Shown here: positions 10,556 through 21,544 of the stretch, piece by piece
How positions within the stretch are numbered: the stretch's first letter is position 1
How the letters are laid out: each line of letters starts with the position of its first letter
Source: Phragmites australis
Lineage: Eukaryota > Streptophyta > Magnoliopsida > Poales > Poaceae
Assembly: GCF_958298935.1 (NCBI RefSeq)
Contig: NC_084936.1
Location: forward strand, 4,657,501 to 4,721,500
DNA: 64,000 bases
Direction: 5' to 3'
Position numbers and translations under genes: made by a program
Notes under the pieces: model-generated
Told to the model about the DNA's origin: nothing
What the model saw: the letters and a program-made list of their open reading frames with translations, nothing else
Database searches by the model: none

Positions 10556-11636
10556 CTTCTTTGAGCCATCGCAGCCACGAGTGGAGCTGAGCAATTGTGT
10601 TCTCTAAGGAAGCTAACCCGAGGTAGTGTTTCTTGAGGCTACGACGAAGCCAAAGTTCATCATCTGGCAGCTGTCTAGAGTCTTGTGCAATCTCCAGTTG
10701 GTGTATGATTTCCTTGGTCAATTGTAGTTGCGATCGAATGTGACAACATTTCTTCTCTCCCCAACTTTGTAGTACCTTGGTGAGTGCTTTGAATTTAACT
10801 GAGGGTGTCTCGATTGGGCATGATCGAGCTGCCGTTTCAGCCCAAACCCGAGAGGTCACCTCCAGAAACCCATCCATCTTCGTCCAAAATGACTCGAAAT
10901 GGAAACGTCGCTTGCCTGTAACATTATCCTGTAGACCGAGTAGCAAAGGGCAATGGTGAGACACCTCCGTCGCTACGCTTTGTAGTATACAATTTGGAAA
11001 CATCTGCTCCCAATCCGTGGAGCAGAACACGTGATCTAGCTTGACCAAGGTTGGCGAGTCCCTTCCGTTCGACCATGTGTATTTACGGCCGAGGAGGGGG
11101 AGCTCTTTAAGCTCGACATCATTGAGAAAATGACAAAACCTTCCCATCATGGCGCAATCAATATTTAGGTTGTTTTTATCCTCTATGCGGTATATTAAAT
11201 TGAAATCTCCCGCTACAACCTACGGACCGATGCATTGGGCACGGATGCTCCATAGCTCTTGTAAGAAGAGTAATTTATCCTCATCTGCTTGAGGCCCGTA
11301 CACAATGGTTAACCACCAGCTCTGACCATCAGCTGCCATCAATTGGACCAACACAGAAAAATCATCCACACGCGAGGAAATGGCCTGGCAGACCCCATCT
11401 CTCCATGCAATCAGCGCTCCTCCTCGGGTGTTCTGGGCCGGCAAGAACGCATAGTTGCTGAAAGCCAAGTCGAGTATTGAAAGCATCAGCCGTTGATTAA
11501 TATCCGCCATTTTTATCTCTTGGAAACATACCATATCGGCCCTCGAGGAGTCCACAGTGACACAAACATAGTCCTGTCACGCGGTCGAGTTCAATCCGCG
11601 AACATTCCACACCAAAATATGGGATGGATTCATCAT
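10556..11636 (-). pseudogene. LINE ORF2 N-terminus: APE-type endonuclease
   Basis: From an ATG at 11636 the minus strand gives an opening ILVWNVRGLNSTA, then QEIK, an RGGALIAW segment, TIVYGP, AGDFN, YTWSN, LDHVFCSTDW and finally SHHCPLLLGL. These are the ordered motifs of the exonuclease-endonuclease-phosphatase domain that nicks target DNA for LINE integration. Two in-frame stops (TGA at 11577-11579 and TAG near 11219-11221) kill the frame. The usual SDH catalytic pair near the end reads SHH, so an acidic catalytic residue is also replaced. The reading frame is cut off by the CACTA element after a further helical segment typical of the linker before the RT domain. Confidence 0.85.
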
Positions 11637-11667
11637 TCTCATACAGAAAAATGACCGAACAAACACC

Positions 11668-14494
11668 TGTGATGCCCGTTTTATTGCCGCGGCCCAGCCC
11701 AGCCTTCGCCTGCTTTCGGCCCACCCGCGCGCGCACTGCTGACCAGAGGGGCCCGCCCGTCAGCTCCGTCGTCCCCACTGCGCCGCATCGCCCGCGCCGA
11801 GTCCGCGCCGAATCCGCGCCCGCGCAACCGTCCGCCCTAGCGCTGCTCCTGCGCAACCACCCCCGCCCGCCCTTGCCTATAAAGCCCTGCAGCGCCGCTT
11901 CCCCCCCCCCTTCACCGCACCGAGAAAGACCGAGAAGCCACCGCCGTCGCCGAGCAAATTCCGCCGCGCCGAGCTTCTCTCTCTGCGTCCGAGCTCGCCG
12001 GCAGCTTCGCAGTAGCGGGAGGAGCCCGTTTCGCTGCTCGCTGACGCATCTCCGCTGCCAGACCGAGCCGTCATCGCACACCGGTTCGCGCCGCCGCCTC
12101 TCTCCGTCGTCGGCGCTCCCCGAACCATATTACGGTCGATTGATGCCTCCTCCGTCTTCACATGCCTCCCTAGAAGCTTTCCCAACCGCCGATTGAGCCG
12201 CTCCGTCGTCGCAGCGGCACCTTCACCGAGCTCCGATCCCGCCGCCGCCTCTCGCCGTCGCCGAGCCGTTGGAAGCCACCCCGACGTGGACGTGTTGCTC
12301 AATCGGGTTCGCCGTCGTCTCCTCTCCGTATTCCGCCGCTCGCCGTCGAAGTCCGGCCACCGGAGCTCAACTCCGGCGACTCTCCGGTCAAGCACCGCCG
12401 CCCTGAGCTCACGCCGACGACCCGAGGAGGAAGATTCAAGGTTAGCCGTCGGATCCCCTTTGAACGCTCCTGATTAGACCGCAGAATACCCTTTCGCAAA
12501 CCAGTAGAAAGCCGCCACGTGTCCCCTTTAATCCAGTTAGCAGCCGAACCACGTTAGCGTGCCACGTGGGCGTTCCTGTCCTACGTGGCAGAGCCATGTC
12601 AGCCCTGGAGCCCAGTCAGCTGCCCCGTCAGCCAGTGACGTCAACCTTGCGCATTAAATAGGATTTTCAGTATAAAAATAATTCCACCTATTCTCTGAAA
12701 TTAGGGAAATTTACAGATAGACCCCTAGGCTTCACTGTTTTCACATAAAGGCCCTTAGTTAGTTCTGGATAATTGCAATTAGGCCCCTGGACTTTAGGAT
12801 AATTGCATTTAGACCCCTGAACTTTAGGATAATTATGGTTAGGTCCCTGAACTTTACACATAAGCCCCTAGAACTTTCTGTTTTTACAATTTAATCCATG
12901 CAATCTTTCAGAAAAGCCCCTGTAGAGTAGAATTAGTGTAACTTTTCCATACGAGCTCCGATTTAGGCGATTCTCGCGCTCCCGCGATCGTAGCAGCGAG
13001 TACTTTCCGTTAGTAGGCTTTTTATAGCGCCTTACTTCTGTTTGGTGCACTGTTCTTAGTGTTTCCTTTGTGTCGTTTGTCGGAAGTTCCTGCGATTAGT
13101 CGATGACGTTCTGGAACAGTTCGAGTGACTTCAAGATCAAGATTTCGACAACACTGAGCAGCACTTCGGAAGGAGGCAAGTGTCCTTGAACATCTTGCAC
13201 CTATTTTTAGGAATTTATGTTAGTTGTTTATCCTTCATTAAATGCTTGTCTAAATTGGAAACATATGAATAGGGTTTACTAGCTTTTGTCTGAATATCCT
13301 TGTCGCCATTAATCAGTCATGGGAAGAAAATGGTAGATATGCTAGTCGCTGTCCTGGTTGGGTTAGAAGTTAAACATGACTAACGATTATGCAACATGAA
13401 TTGGGTATGGTAATCTTTCGTAGCAACATGGAATAGGGATCCTAACAGGATGGTTGTTATGTGGATGGTGCATAAAGGCGCATGTGTTGTGCCGCACGTT
13501 GGGAATGTGTCTGTTCCTGTGTGGGGTTCTAAGGACCGGTTCTTGAAGCCTGTAACCCGGCATAACAGCACAACCATGAGGCCTATATGGGTACGGCCTG
13601 GCCAAGTAATTAGTGCCCTTCATATTCTGTACGCACCAATGGACGGTTAAGTGGCACAAGAGGGGGCCTCTGCAGTGGATGGAATCCCTGTTAGCGGTGA
13701 AACCTTAGTGGGTGCTTATAGATTTGGAGGCGCTTTGTAACAGCCTTGTAGTGAGACCCCGGCTCTACACCCCGGAAGTGTGAAGCAAAACGGGAATCAC
13801 GACTCGTGGGTAAAGTGTGCAAACTCTGCAGAGTAATAAAACTGATCGATCAGCCGTGCTCACGGTCAAGAGCGGCTTGGACTTCTTCATGATTAGATGG
13901 GAATCTTAAGGGTTGGTTTGGGTAGTCGGGTGGTGGAACTCCCGATGAGTTGGTAGCTAGATATGTGACATCTGGTGAGTTTGGTAGTCGGATGGAATCC
14001 GATGAGCTGTTCTTCTTGTTTAAGTTGTCTCTTCACACCTAGTAAATAGGATGTCTGATTCTGGGAGTTGTAGGTTAATGTTGCTTAGTGCAGTAAACCA
14101 GTGTCTAACTTTTTCTTGACTTAAACCCTCATGTCATATTTTTCTACACTTGCGGAGTACGATATGTACTCACACTTGCTATTTCCAAAAATAAATGCTG
14201 CTCAGTGGGAGAAGACTATACAGAGATCAATGAAGCTGAAGACTACAATGAAGATGGAGTGTCCTAGGTCACGTTGCCCCCAGTCGATTGCCTGTGGTGT
14301 GCCCTAAAACTTTCGTTGGAGTTTTCTCGAGTTCTTCCGCTGCTGTTCAAAACTCTGGTAATTGTTTCAATAAAGTTGTTTTTGTTCGATATAGAACTGT
14401 ATATCACTGATATGTCACCGCATGTATGATGAAACTGATCCTGGTATACATGTAAAATACACCTGGTTGTTCTTTTGAAAAACCAGGCGTGACA
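11668..14494. mobile_element. Solo LTR, 2.8 kb, probably Ty3/gypsy
   Basis: The segment begins TGTGATGCCCG and ends CCAGGCGTGACA, near-perfect inverted ends of LTR type. It is flanked by an exact 5-bp target duplication ACACC (11663-11667 and 14495-14499). No protease, RT, integrase, PBS or PPT lies inside, so it is a solo LTR. The left third is GC-rich (about 11.7-12.5 kb). The right part is AT-richer and contains an AATAAAG motif near 14370. It interrupts the LINE exactly in the short spacer between ORF1 and ORF2. Long frames seen in the GC-rich part on both strands are considered non-genic. Confidence 0.8.
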
Positions 14495-14503
14495 ACACCC
14501 ATT

Positions 14504-16197
14504 CTAGCTCGACGTGGTGGCCATCACCTCTGGGGATTGCATGTCCGGCTCCGGGGGAGTCCATCCAAATAGAGCTGCCAGGGCCTGAATGTGCTCCCTG
14601 GACAGAGGTTGACTGAACAACCTGGCGTAGCTGTCTTGTGCTGCTTGATCGACACGCGCATGTTCATTAAAGACTCCAGAGAATGCATCAGGGACCGTCG
14701 GGCCTTCGGTAGCGGAGGATCAGGGCATTCGACTCTGATTCCCGCGATACGTCTGCTACGGTGTGGTGCAATCCCAGGCGGGAGGGACTTCCTCCGTCGA
14801 TTTTGAATTTGTTGGACTCGGAGTAGGCCTTCCGTCCCCGTTGTGATCCGGGAGGGATGTAGTCATTCAGGTTTCAGGCCACTGGTAATGATGGTCTGGA
14901 TGCATCGGTCACGGGCCTGGACCGCGTCAAATGCCGGGAGTAGATCACAAGGCTCTCAACCGGCATGGAACGCTGTTCTGAAGCTTGTTGTGGAGGCGGC
15001 ACAGCGGGGTAGGAATGCCCAGCAGGAGGAGATACCGGCCCGTTCAGTGGAATGTTCTCGCCATTTACGGTTTCTTCTTCGTTGGTGTCTCCCTGTTCCC
15101 GAGCCCCACCATCAGGAATTGGATCTTTCGCGGCTGCCGACGTTTCCAGGTGAGCACCTGAGGAGTCAGGTCGCGCCGCCTGGGGAGAGTAGTGGAGGCT
15201 TTGGCGGTTTGTTTACCTCCCCGCTCCTCTGCGCTCGAGGCAATCTTCTCGGCCGCCAACGTTTCCCAAGGAGCACCCCAGGTGGAGTCAGGTCGAGTCG
15301 CCTGGGGAGTAGAGCTTGAGGTGGCCTGTCTACCGCCAAGCTCCGCTGCATCCGAGGCGATCTCCGCGACGCAGGATGAGCTAATCTGGTCATTTGGGAA
15401 GTCAGGACCCGACAAGTGGAGCGATTGCCCTTCCCGCCGTCGGCAGCTGGAACATGAATGACCCGCCCCAGCATCGACCACCACGTGGATGGCTCCAGGG
15501 CACGTGGGGCTGGCCTGCCCGGGCATCGCCAGAGCTTGGGAGGGAGCACCGCCGCCGCTGGAACCGTTCCCGCCATTACTGCCCCATTGACGCTAACGGA
15601 TCCGACGACCGCTGTCATCAGCGTTATCCGGGGAAGATGGTGGCTCTGGTGGTTGTGAGAAATCAATCGCATCGGTGACCAAGATATATCAATGGGGTAG
15701 ACCAATGTCTTCTTCACCGGCGGCCCCTCCACAACACCGGTGATACTCGGCTCCACGATGAGAAGGTATTTGCGCACTAGAATCAACCCTGGATCAGAGG
15801 TCCGGGCCGTGAGCCAGAGCACAGACATGTCAGAACCCTCCGCTGTGGTAGGGTGGAGATGCTGTATCCAGCAGTACGAGTTCAGCAGCTGCTCCGCCGT
15901 CACGAAATCCCAAGCATGAGCATGAACACCGTGGAGGCTCAGCGAAACCTTGAAGGACAAAGATTTGCTAGTTGCATGAGCTAGCTGTGTCCAGGGTTTG
16001 AGAATAAGCCGGAACCACGGCGTGTCGACCGGTCTTCCACAATTGACGAGGAGTTCAGCCGCACGCACATCTGGCAATAGAAGGAGGAAGTCTTTAGGCC
16101 AGGAACAGTGTGCCGCTATGGTCTCACTGTGGATGTCGAATTTGATTGCAATGGCCTCCGCTATCACGTGTGGCTCAACTGCCGGTTTAGTACTAAT
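14504..16197 (-). pseudogene. LINE ORF1, C-terminal part
   Basis: Beginning at the TRIM border, the minus strand encodes an ordered LINE ORF1 segment: AEAIAIKFDIHSETIAAHC, DFLLLLPDVRAAELLVNC, VDTPWFRLILKPW, VSLSLHGVHAHAWDF, DMSVLWLTARTSDPGLIL. This is the DUF4283-like region of plant LINE ORF1 proteins. The frame decays in the middle (about 15.6-14.8 kb), but the C-terminus is again recognisable as DSYARLF, PLSREHIQALAALFGW and MATTSS, ending at a TAG at 14506-14504. The protein binds LINE RNA; this copy is interrupted and frame-shifted. Confidence 0.75.
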
Positions 16198-16539
16198 TGT
16201 TGGCTTTTTCACGAGGATCGAACAACCACGAAGAACATAAATATGCAAAAGAATGACAAGATTTTTCTCAACACACGCTGCTATTTTATTTCTCACGCAT
16301 GCACATTTTATAATTCACGGACACAACTCTTTTCTCGTGACACCTCTCTCTTCTCCGGGGCACATTATAGGGTGTTCCCCTCTTTCATTATATAGGAGCC
16401 AAATACTAGACTCCTAATCCTACTCTGATGCAATCCTATTCCTACTAGGACTCTAATCCTACTCTAACTCTCTACTTTGACATGAACTCTCCTACATGCT
16501 AAAACTAAATCTACCATAAAATAAGATTAATTTCCAACA
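16198..16539 (-). repeat. 3' LTR of the TRIM element
   Basis: 342 bp, aligned over its full length with 17497-17838; ends TGTTGG...CCAACA. Confidence 0.9.
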
Positions 16540-17496
16540 CTCCCCCTTAATCTTGTTTTCTTCACACTCGATTCAGGATGACGAACACTTCTTCATCACC
16601 CCGAATGCACTTGCACTTAGTTCAGGATGGCGAGCACACTCCTGCCTACCTCCCTGCATGCTTGATTTAGGATGATGAACACTGCTTCATCAACCTAGGA
16701 TGGCGAGCACACCTCTTCCACCCTGCACTTGTTTTAGGACGACGAACACTACTTCATCATCCGAGGATGGAGAGCACACCTCTTTCACCCTGCACTCACC
16801 ACACACCACTTTGGACATGCATGGGCACTACATGCATGACCACACCTTGACACAAGATCACACGCTTCGCACTACATTACATTGAGGCAGGCCTCTACCA
16901 GCGCCCACAGGCTGCACACATCTTGCTAGCATACTTGGTTGCACAGGAGCCCCACAAAGACACAAGAGCCGCACAGCATGCATGCAAGCCCATCGAGACC
17001 ACGCTCCCAAACCAGCCACCAAGCAGCCTTGCCTGCTGCACGTGGCAAGACCTGGATCGTCTTCCACACAACAAGCCAAGCACAGAGTCCGGACCAGACA
17101 CGCTTCCTGCCCCGTCTCGCGATTCCTCCAATGCAGCACTCCAACTTGAGCCCCACCAATCGATCTGGAACCGGCGCCCAAACCCGAAATAGACACCAAC
17201 GCCGCCAACCAAGTACGACTCCTGAACAACAGCCGGTCACACAAATGTAACCGAGTTGAACTCTCGCACTCCAGTTCAACTCGTAGCGCGACCGCCTAGA
17301 TGCCGCTGAATCGAGTCCGAGTCGCCGAATCACCCACGCCATCAACTCCCCTGTCGATCTCCACCTCCGCATGAGTCGTGCCTGGCCTCGCAAGCCACAC
17401 CACGCAGCTACGCCGCGCTCACACTGCACACCCGCGATGTAGCACCAGCCTCCGGATCTCATCAGCTTCTACATCTTGACAGGCTCTGATACCAAT

Positions 17497-17838
17497 TGTT
17501 GGCTCTTTCACCAGGATCGAACAACCACGAAGAACACAAACACACAAAAGAACGACGAGATTTTTCTCAACACACGCTGCTACTTTATTTCTCACGCACG
17601 CACACTTTATAATTCAAGGACATGACTCTTTTCTCATGACACCTCTCTCTTCTCCAGGGCACATTATAGGGTGCCCCCTCCCTTCATTATATAGGGGCCA
17701 AATACTAGACTTCTAATCCTACTTCGATGCAATCACATTCCTATTAGGACTCTAATCCTACTCCAACTCTCTACTTTGATATGGACTCTCCTACATACCA
17801 AAACTAAACCTACCATAAAACAAGATTAATTTCCAAGA
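17497..17838 (-). repeat. 5' LTR of the TRIM element
   Basis: 342 bp copy next to the tRNA-Met primer binding site; its terminal dinucleotide has mutated (CCAAGA instead of CCAACA). Confidence 0.9.
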
Positions 17839-18297
17839 CCAATGACAGATGCGAAGACTGCCGGACGTAGGTCATACTCGGCCTAGGCAATGCGATCAGA
17901 ACAATCGAGTACGCACATCGGACTTAGGGAGTGGCCAGACTCGACCGCCATGAGTGCCGCCGGCTCCAGCTCTGACGTAGGCTTAGCGAGAGAACCAGCG
18001 AGAGAACCAGACTCGCGCCCGGGATACGATGAGGGTGGGGACGGCACCAGCACCCTGGATACCGAAGAGGAAGAACGGCGTCGGCGTCGTGGATGGTAGC
18101 GTGGGCGGACGCCTTGGTTGCCATGATCACCATATATACTGAGAGGACGTCAGCGGTGGTGAGATATGGCGCTAGACCGACAGCCGCTTCTCCGGCACGG
18201 TTGCAGTCATGGCTGCATGGTGTGTGGGGCAGCTAGACGCTTGGTGGCCTAGAACTCGGCAATGAAAACAATGTGGGAGAAGCTGGCACCTATGTAG
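17839..18297 (-). pseudogene. LINE ORF1, middle part with second zinc knuckle
   Basis: Minus-strand sequence next to the TIR element reads CFHCRVLGHQASSC, a perfect C-x2-C-x4-H-x4-C knuckle (about 18265-18220). It pairs with the first knuckle on the other side of the insertion, as in plant LINE ORF1 proteins that carry tandem CCHC motifs. The remainder is frame-shifted. Confidence 0.75.
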
Positions 18298-19017
18298 CAC
18301 CGATACAGATATGTGTATTGGTATCGGGCCGATATAGATACGCGGATATGCATTTTTTTCCCAAAAAATCGATACACGGATACGTTTTACTATTTTTTTA
18401 AATAATTAATATGGTGCATATAATAATAGGAGGAAAATCAAATTTGAGAAAATATGTTGTGCAACTAATTTTGCGTTGCAACTACTATTTTTTTCATATT
18501 AATAACTGGTCCACATAAATCAACGAGCAAATGCATCACATGTTTATAATAAGAAACAAAATAGAAAAAAAAATTAAATGTATTGGGGTGCCATTTTTCA
18601 GCCCATCCAGGCAAAGCAACTGGCCCACCACTTGCCCTAACTAACACCCCTACCTCACTCCCGAGCCCTCACGCCTCTCCACCTTGAATCTACTTCCAGC
18701 TGCCACCGCCTCACACCCCCACCGCCACTCCCGCCTCCACCTCCTTGCCCCCGCCACTGCCTCCACCTTCTCGTCCCAGCCACTGCCCTGCCCTCACCGC
18801 TGCCTTAGCCTCTCCTCCGCCGCCATCTCCTCCTCTCCCCAAGGCTTGGGTGGGGCCGTATTAGAGATATATCGACCAAGTATCCTGCCCGTATCCAATT
18901 TTTCTTTTTTTCTTTTTTCCCGATACATGACAGATACGTATCCTAGCTATATCGGAGCCATATCCATATCAGATGTTGTATCCGACACGGATACGCTCGA
19001 TCAGGGGTGTATCGGTG
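18298..19017. mobile_element. Small TIR DNA transposon, superfamily unsure (hAT-like)
   Basis: Begins CACCGATACAG and ends GTATCGGTG, inverted at the tips, with further inverted GATACG/CGTATC repeats inside both ends. Flanking octamers CTATGTAG (18290-18297) and TTTTGTAG (19018-19025) match at six of eight positions, which suggests an 8-bp duplication and hence hAT, but a 9-bp duplication cannot be excluded. It separates the two zinc knuckles of the LINE ORF1. The interior is CT-rich with no transposase. Confidence 0.6.
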
Positions 19018-19599
19018 TTTTGTAGGCCGACACTCTACCACACGGTGATCCGTAGCAAAACAGTTGAAGCACTTTCCCCAGAGCTCCACGGGTACCTGTC
19101 GCCATTGAGGGTGAGGCCTCCTCCTCCACGAGCGTTTGCCAACAACAAGCTGCCACCCGTCCGTGTCCAGCCCATAGGAGACATGATGTATCTCAGAGCA
19201 GACAAGGGGACGACGACGGGTCAGCTGCGTGCACCGAGTGGGAGGAGGGTCCCGAACCACGGTGGCCAGCGGGGGGGGGGGGGGGTGGCGAGCAGACCTC
19301 AAAACTGCATCCCGAAAAGGAGCTGGGGCGGGAGGGCACTGCGCTGGCTGGGGCCTGCTTGGCGGTGAAGGAGATGGGCTTACATCACGCCATTGAGCCT
19401 CCTTGGGGCATCCTGTCGGGAAGAACAAAGCAGAGTCCGACGATAGGGGGTTCCGTGTGAGGAGGGTGGGTGTTTGGGAGGTGGTTGGCTTTGAAGGGGT
19501 GGTTGCCAGGGCCGGAGTGGATCCCTGCGTGGAGTTGTGAGGGAGGTCGCTATCAAGTGGAGGAGAAGCGGTGACAGTGGAAGGCATATCGTCCCCCAA
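19018..19599 (-). pseudogene. LINE ORF1, N-terminal part with first zinc knuckle
   Basis: From ATG at 19599 the minus strand gives a Ser/Pro/Thr-rich leader (about 130 residues), then GWQLVVGKRSWRRR and CFNCFATDHRVVEC, a C-x2-C-x4-H-x4-C knuckle, and stops being LINE-like at CRPT where the TIR element begins. The Pro-rich head, basic stretch and tandem knuckles are typical of plant L1 ORF1 proteins. The frame continues spuriously into the TIR element. Confidence 0.75.
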
Positions 19600-19635
19600 C
19601 TGTCCCTCAACTGTGCCTTAACTGGAGAATCTTGT

Positions 19636-20110
19636 CAGTCATATGAAAACATTTGATTCGTGTGAGGATGAACTAGGACCAAACAAAATCTATCGGGGTG
19701 TTTTATCTGAAAGAATTGGAAAGTATTGTATTTGATGTTAATATATCCATTGTAGACCTTTCTTCAAAAAATCAGTATGACTTCACATTATATGAACATA
19801 TAATATAAATTCATACATTTGTACGTCCAATGAAGTTGAAGACGTTGGTCCGAGGATACTCTCAAGAGATAAACTGGCGTGATGAATATGAACATCTTGA
19901 AATTTCAAGAACAACTGTTGGAGCTTTTCAACTAGCATGTTCTTCATTTGTTGGGATGGGTGACATCATAACAAAGGAAATTCTTGACTGGCTATTGACA
20001 TATCCAGGACTTCTCAAGTGTTTCACAACATTTGTACGACTCTCCGATGACATGGTATCAAGAAAGGTCTTTCTGTATCTTTACTAAATTTTGTAACTGG
20101 ATTTTACTGA
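19636..20110 (+). pseudogene. Terpene synthase fragment (end of exon 5, intron 5, exon 6)
   Basis: About 100 bases match the end of exon 5 of the intact gene at 25045-28682, followed by its intron 5 and exon 6 (19836-20066). Exon 6 encodes LKTLVRGYSQEINWRDE, GAFQLACSSFVGMGDIITKE and FVRLSDDMVSRK. Damage: an extra G shifts the exon 5 frame (CGGGGTG), the donor reads GGAAAG, the acceptor motif has changed from GCAG to GAAG, and 21 bases (seven codons) are missing in exon 6. It retains the intron, so it arose by DNA duplication. The left side is cut by the LINE and the right by a CACTA at 20111. No exon 7 follows. Confidence 0.9.
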
Positions 20111-21191
20111 CACTACTAGAGAATACATATCAGTGCCGGTTAAAAAACGGCTTCACTGGCGGTTTTTCAACCGGCACTCTTTACTCGACACTGATAGTGG
20201 ACAACTATCAGTGTCGGTTATCCACTCGACACTGTTGCTATTTCAGATAATAAAAAAAAAGAAAATAAGGCGAGCTATGGCACGGCAGCGGCGGCTGAGC
20301 GCGCCAGCAGTGGTGACAGCCGAGCCGACTCGACTACACTACGGCACGAAGGCCGCCGCCACATCGCACAGCACGAAGGATGCCGCCACAGCCGCTCGTG
20401 CTGTTGCCGCTCGTCGCGCCTGATGGAGTGCCTCCGAGCCGGGAGGCCACCTCACTGATCTCCCACCGTATGAGCCCCCGGCGACGAGCTCCTGGCGCCA
20501 CTCCTGCTGCAGCCACCATAGCCGTGGGCAAAGGCTAAGGCCCAGGTGGCCGCCGCTGGCGAGTGGCCGCGCCACGCGTGCCGCAACAGCGAGGGCTAGC
20601 ACCACAAATGCGCACTCCACCAGTGCCGTGAACGTCGTGCCAGAGTAGATGATGAGCCAACCGCGACCCGACGCGGTCAGCTGGAACACGGCCGTGTCGA
20701 TGGACAGGAGGGTGTCGCCGACGATGATCCCTTCTAGGGAGAGGTAGGAGGAGGAGGAGCTCCTCCGCATGCCGGTGGGGTTCGGCACGAACAGCGTGGA
20801 CTTGGCTAAGGACGAGAGGCTCGCCAGCGAGCCTAGGAAGAAGGGACTCGCGTCGTGTCATTGAAGGGTGTGAAGCAGTAGCAGAACTCTGATGAGGAAA
20901 GAGATAAGGGCGTGAGGATTGAGCCGGACAGAGGAAAGAGACAAGCTCTGCGCTGGATGTGGACATGAGCCAAAATTGTATTGGATCCAAATTTCGGGTT
21001 CAAATGGACTATCAGTGCTGGTTGTGATTTGAACCGGCACTGATAGTTGGAGCAGGACGTTTGATCGAGCCAAAATTAGAATAGATTAAAATTTTGGGTC
21101 CGGATGAACAACCAGTATCGTTGTGACTAGAACCGGCACTGATATGACCGACACTGATGAGCCGTTACTTATGATCTGTTCTGTAGTAGTG
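20111..21191. mobile_element. Non-autonomous CACTA element with TSD TGA
   Basis: Starts CACTACTAGAGAA and ends TTCTGTAGTAGTG, flanked by exact TGA triplets (20108-20110 and 21192-21194). Both ends carry ATCAGTGCCGGTT-type subterminal repeats. The 1081-bp interior is GC-rich (about 20.27-20.87 kb) and holds no transposase, so it must have been moved in trans. Long frames in the GC-rich middle, including a hydrophobic one on the minus strand, may be remnants of a captured gene but are unrecognised. Confidence 0.92.
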
Positions 21192-21544
21192 TGATAAAAA
21201 ATGTGTAGTCTCATTGGGATCATTTGCAAAGAAATTAAGGCAGTTCAATCCATGGCAAGAAAAGAATTTAGACTTTACTCACCTTGCCAAGCGATCCTCC
21301 TGTGCCTGTTGCATCGGCGGGCGATTGTGCCGAGCACCTTGTGCGCTTTTGCGTGTAGCCCGGGACCCAGCTTCCATTGGCCACATTAGAAGCCGCCGTG
21401 GAAGCTATCATTTGTGCGCGGCCGCTGCCTTCCCCCGTGCCTCTGCTGCCGCACTAGCGTCGTGAACTCCACTCGTAGTCGCAAACCTGTGGGCCGTGGA
21501 CAACAACCTCGCACTGGGGTCTTCGCCGTCGGTGGCTGCTTTGT
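21192..21544. other. Unrecognised stretch
   Basis: A plus-strand frame reads GSFAKKLRQFNPWQEKNLDF in a short coding-like run (about 21214-21300), followed by GC-rich sequence. I cannot assign it. It has no similarity to the intron that should follow exon 6 of the terpene synthase. Confidence 0.3.

Larger units (their letters stand above)
16198..17838 (-). mobile_element. TRIM/SMART-type non-autonomous LTR retrotransposon
   Basis: Two direct 342-bp LTRs (16198-16539 and 17497-17838) flank a 957-bp interior with no retroviral-type domains. The left LTR begins TGTTGG and ends CCAACA. A primer binding site TGGTATCAGAGCC (17482-17494 on the minus strand), which fits the 3' end of plant initiator tRNA-Met, abuts the right LTR. 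A polypurine tract AGATTAAGGGGGAG abuts the left LTR, so the element is transcribed on the minus strand. Target duplications CTAAT (16193-16197) and CCAAT (17839-17843) differ at one base. It interrupts LINE ORF1. LTR divergence is visible (roughly one difference per ten bases by eye), so it is not recent. Confidence 0.9.
10556..19635 (-). mobile_element. LINE (L1-type) retrotransposon broken by nested insertions
   Basis: Minus-strand pieces read in order as one plant L1-type LINE: ORF1 from 19599 to 14504 with two CCHC knuckles, a short spacer, then ORF2 starting at 11636 with an endonuclease domain that stops at the CACTA border at 10555. Removing the insertions at 18298-19017, 16198-17838 and 11668-14494, each with a recognisable target duplication, restores collinearity. 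The spacer between the ORF1 stop and the ORF2 start is then only about 35 bases, normal for plant LINEs. Reverse transcriptase is absent. The right end abuts terpene synthase pseudogene sequence at about 19636. Confidence 0.8.

Noticed and set aside
11497..12499. Several 100-200 codon frames on both strands
   Set aside because: They lie in the GC-rich part of a solo LTR with TSD, overlap each other in opposite strands and have no domain.
16858..17462. Overlapping 100-180 codon frames in the TRIM interior
   Set aside because: They overlap on both strands, carry no domain and are bounded by the LTRs of a non-coding element.
19830..20087. The 85-codon frame as a functional small gene
   Set aside because: It is exon 6 of a terpene synthase with lost splice signals and a deletion; no start or end exons remain.
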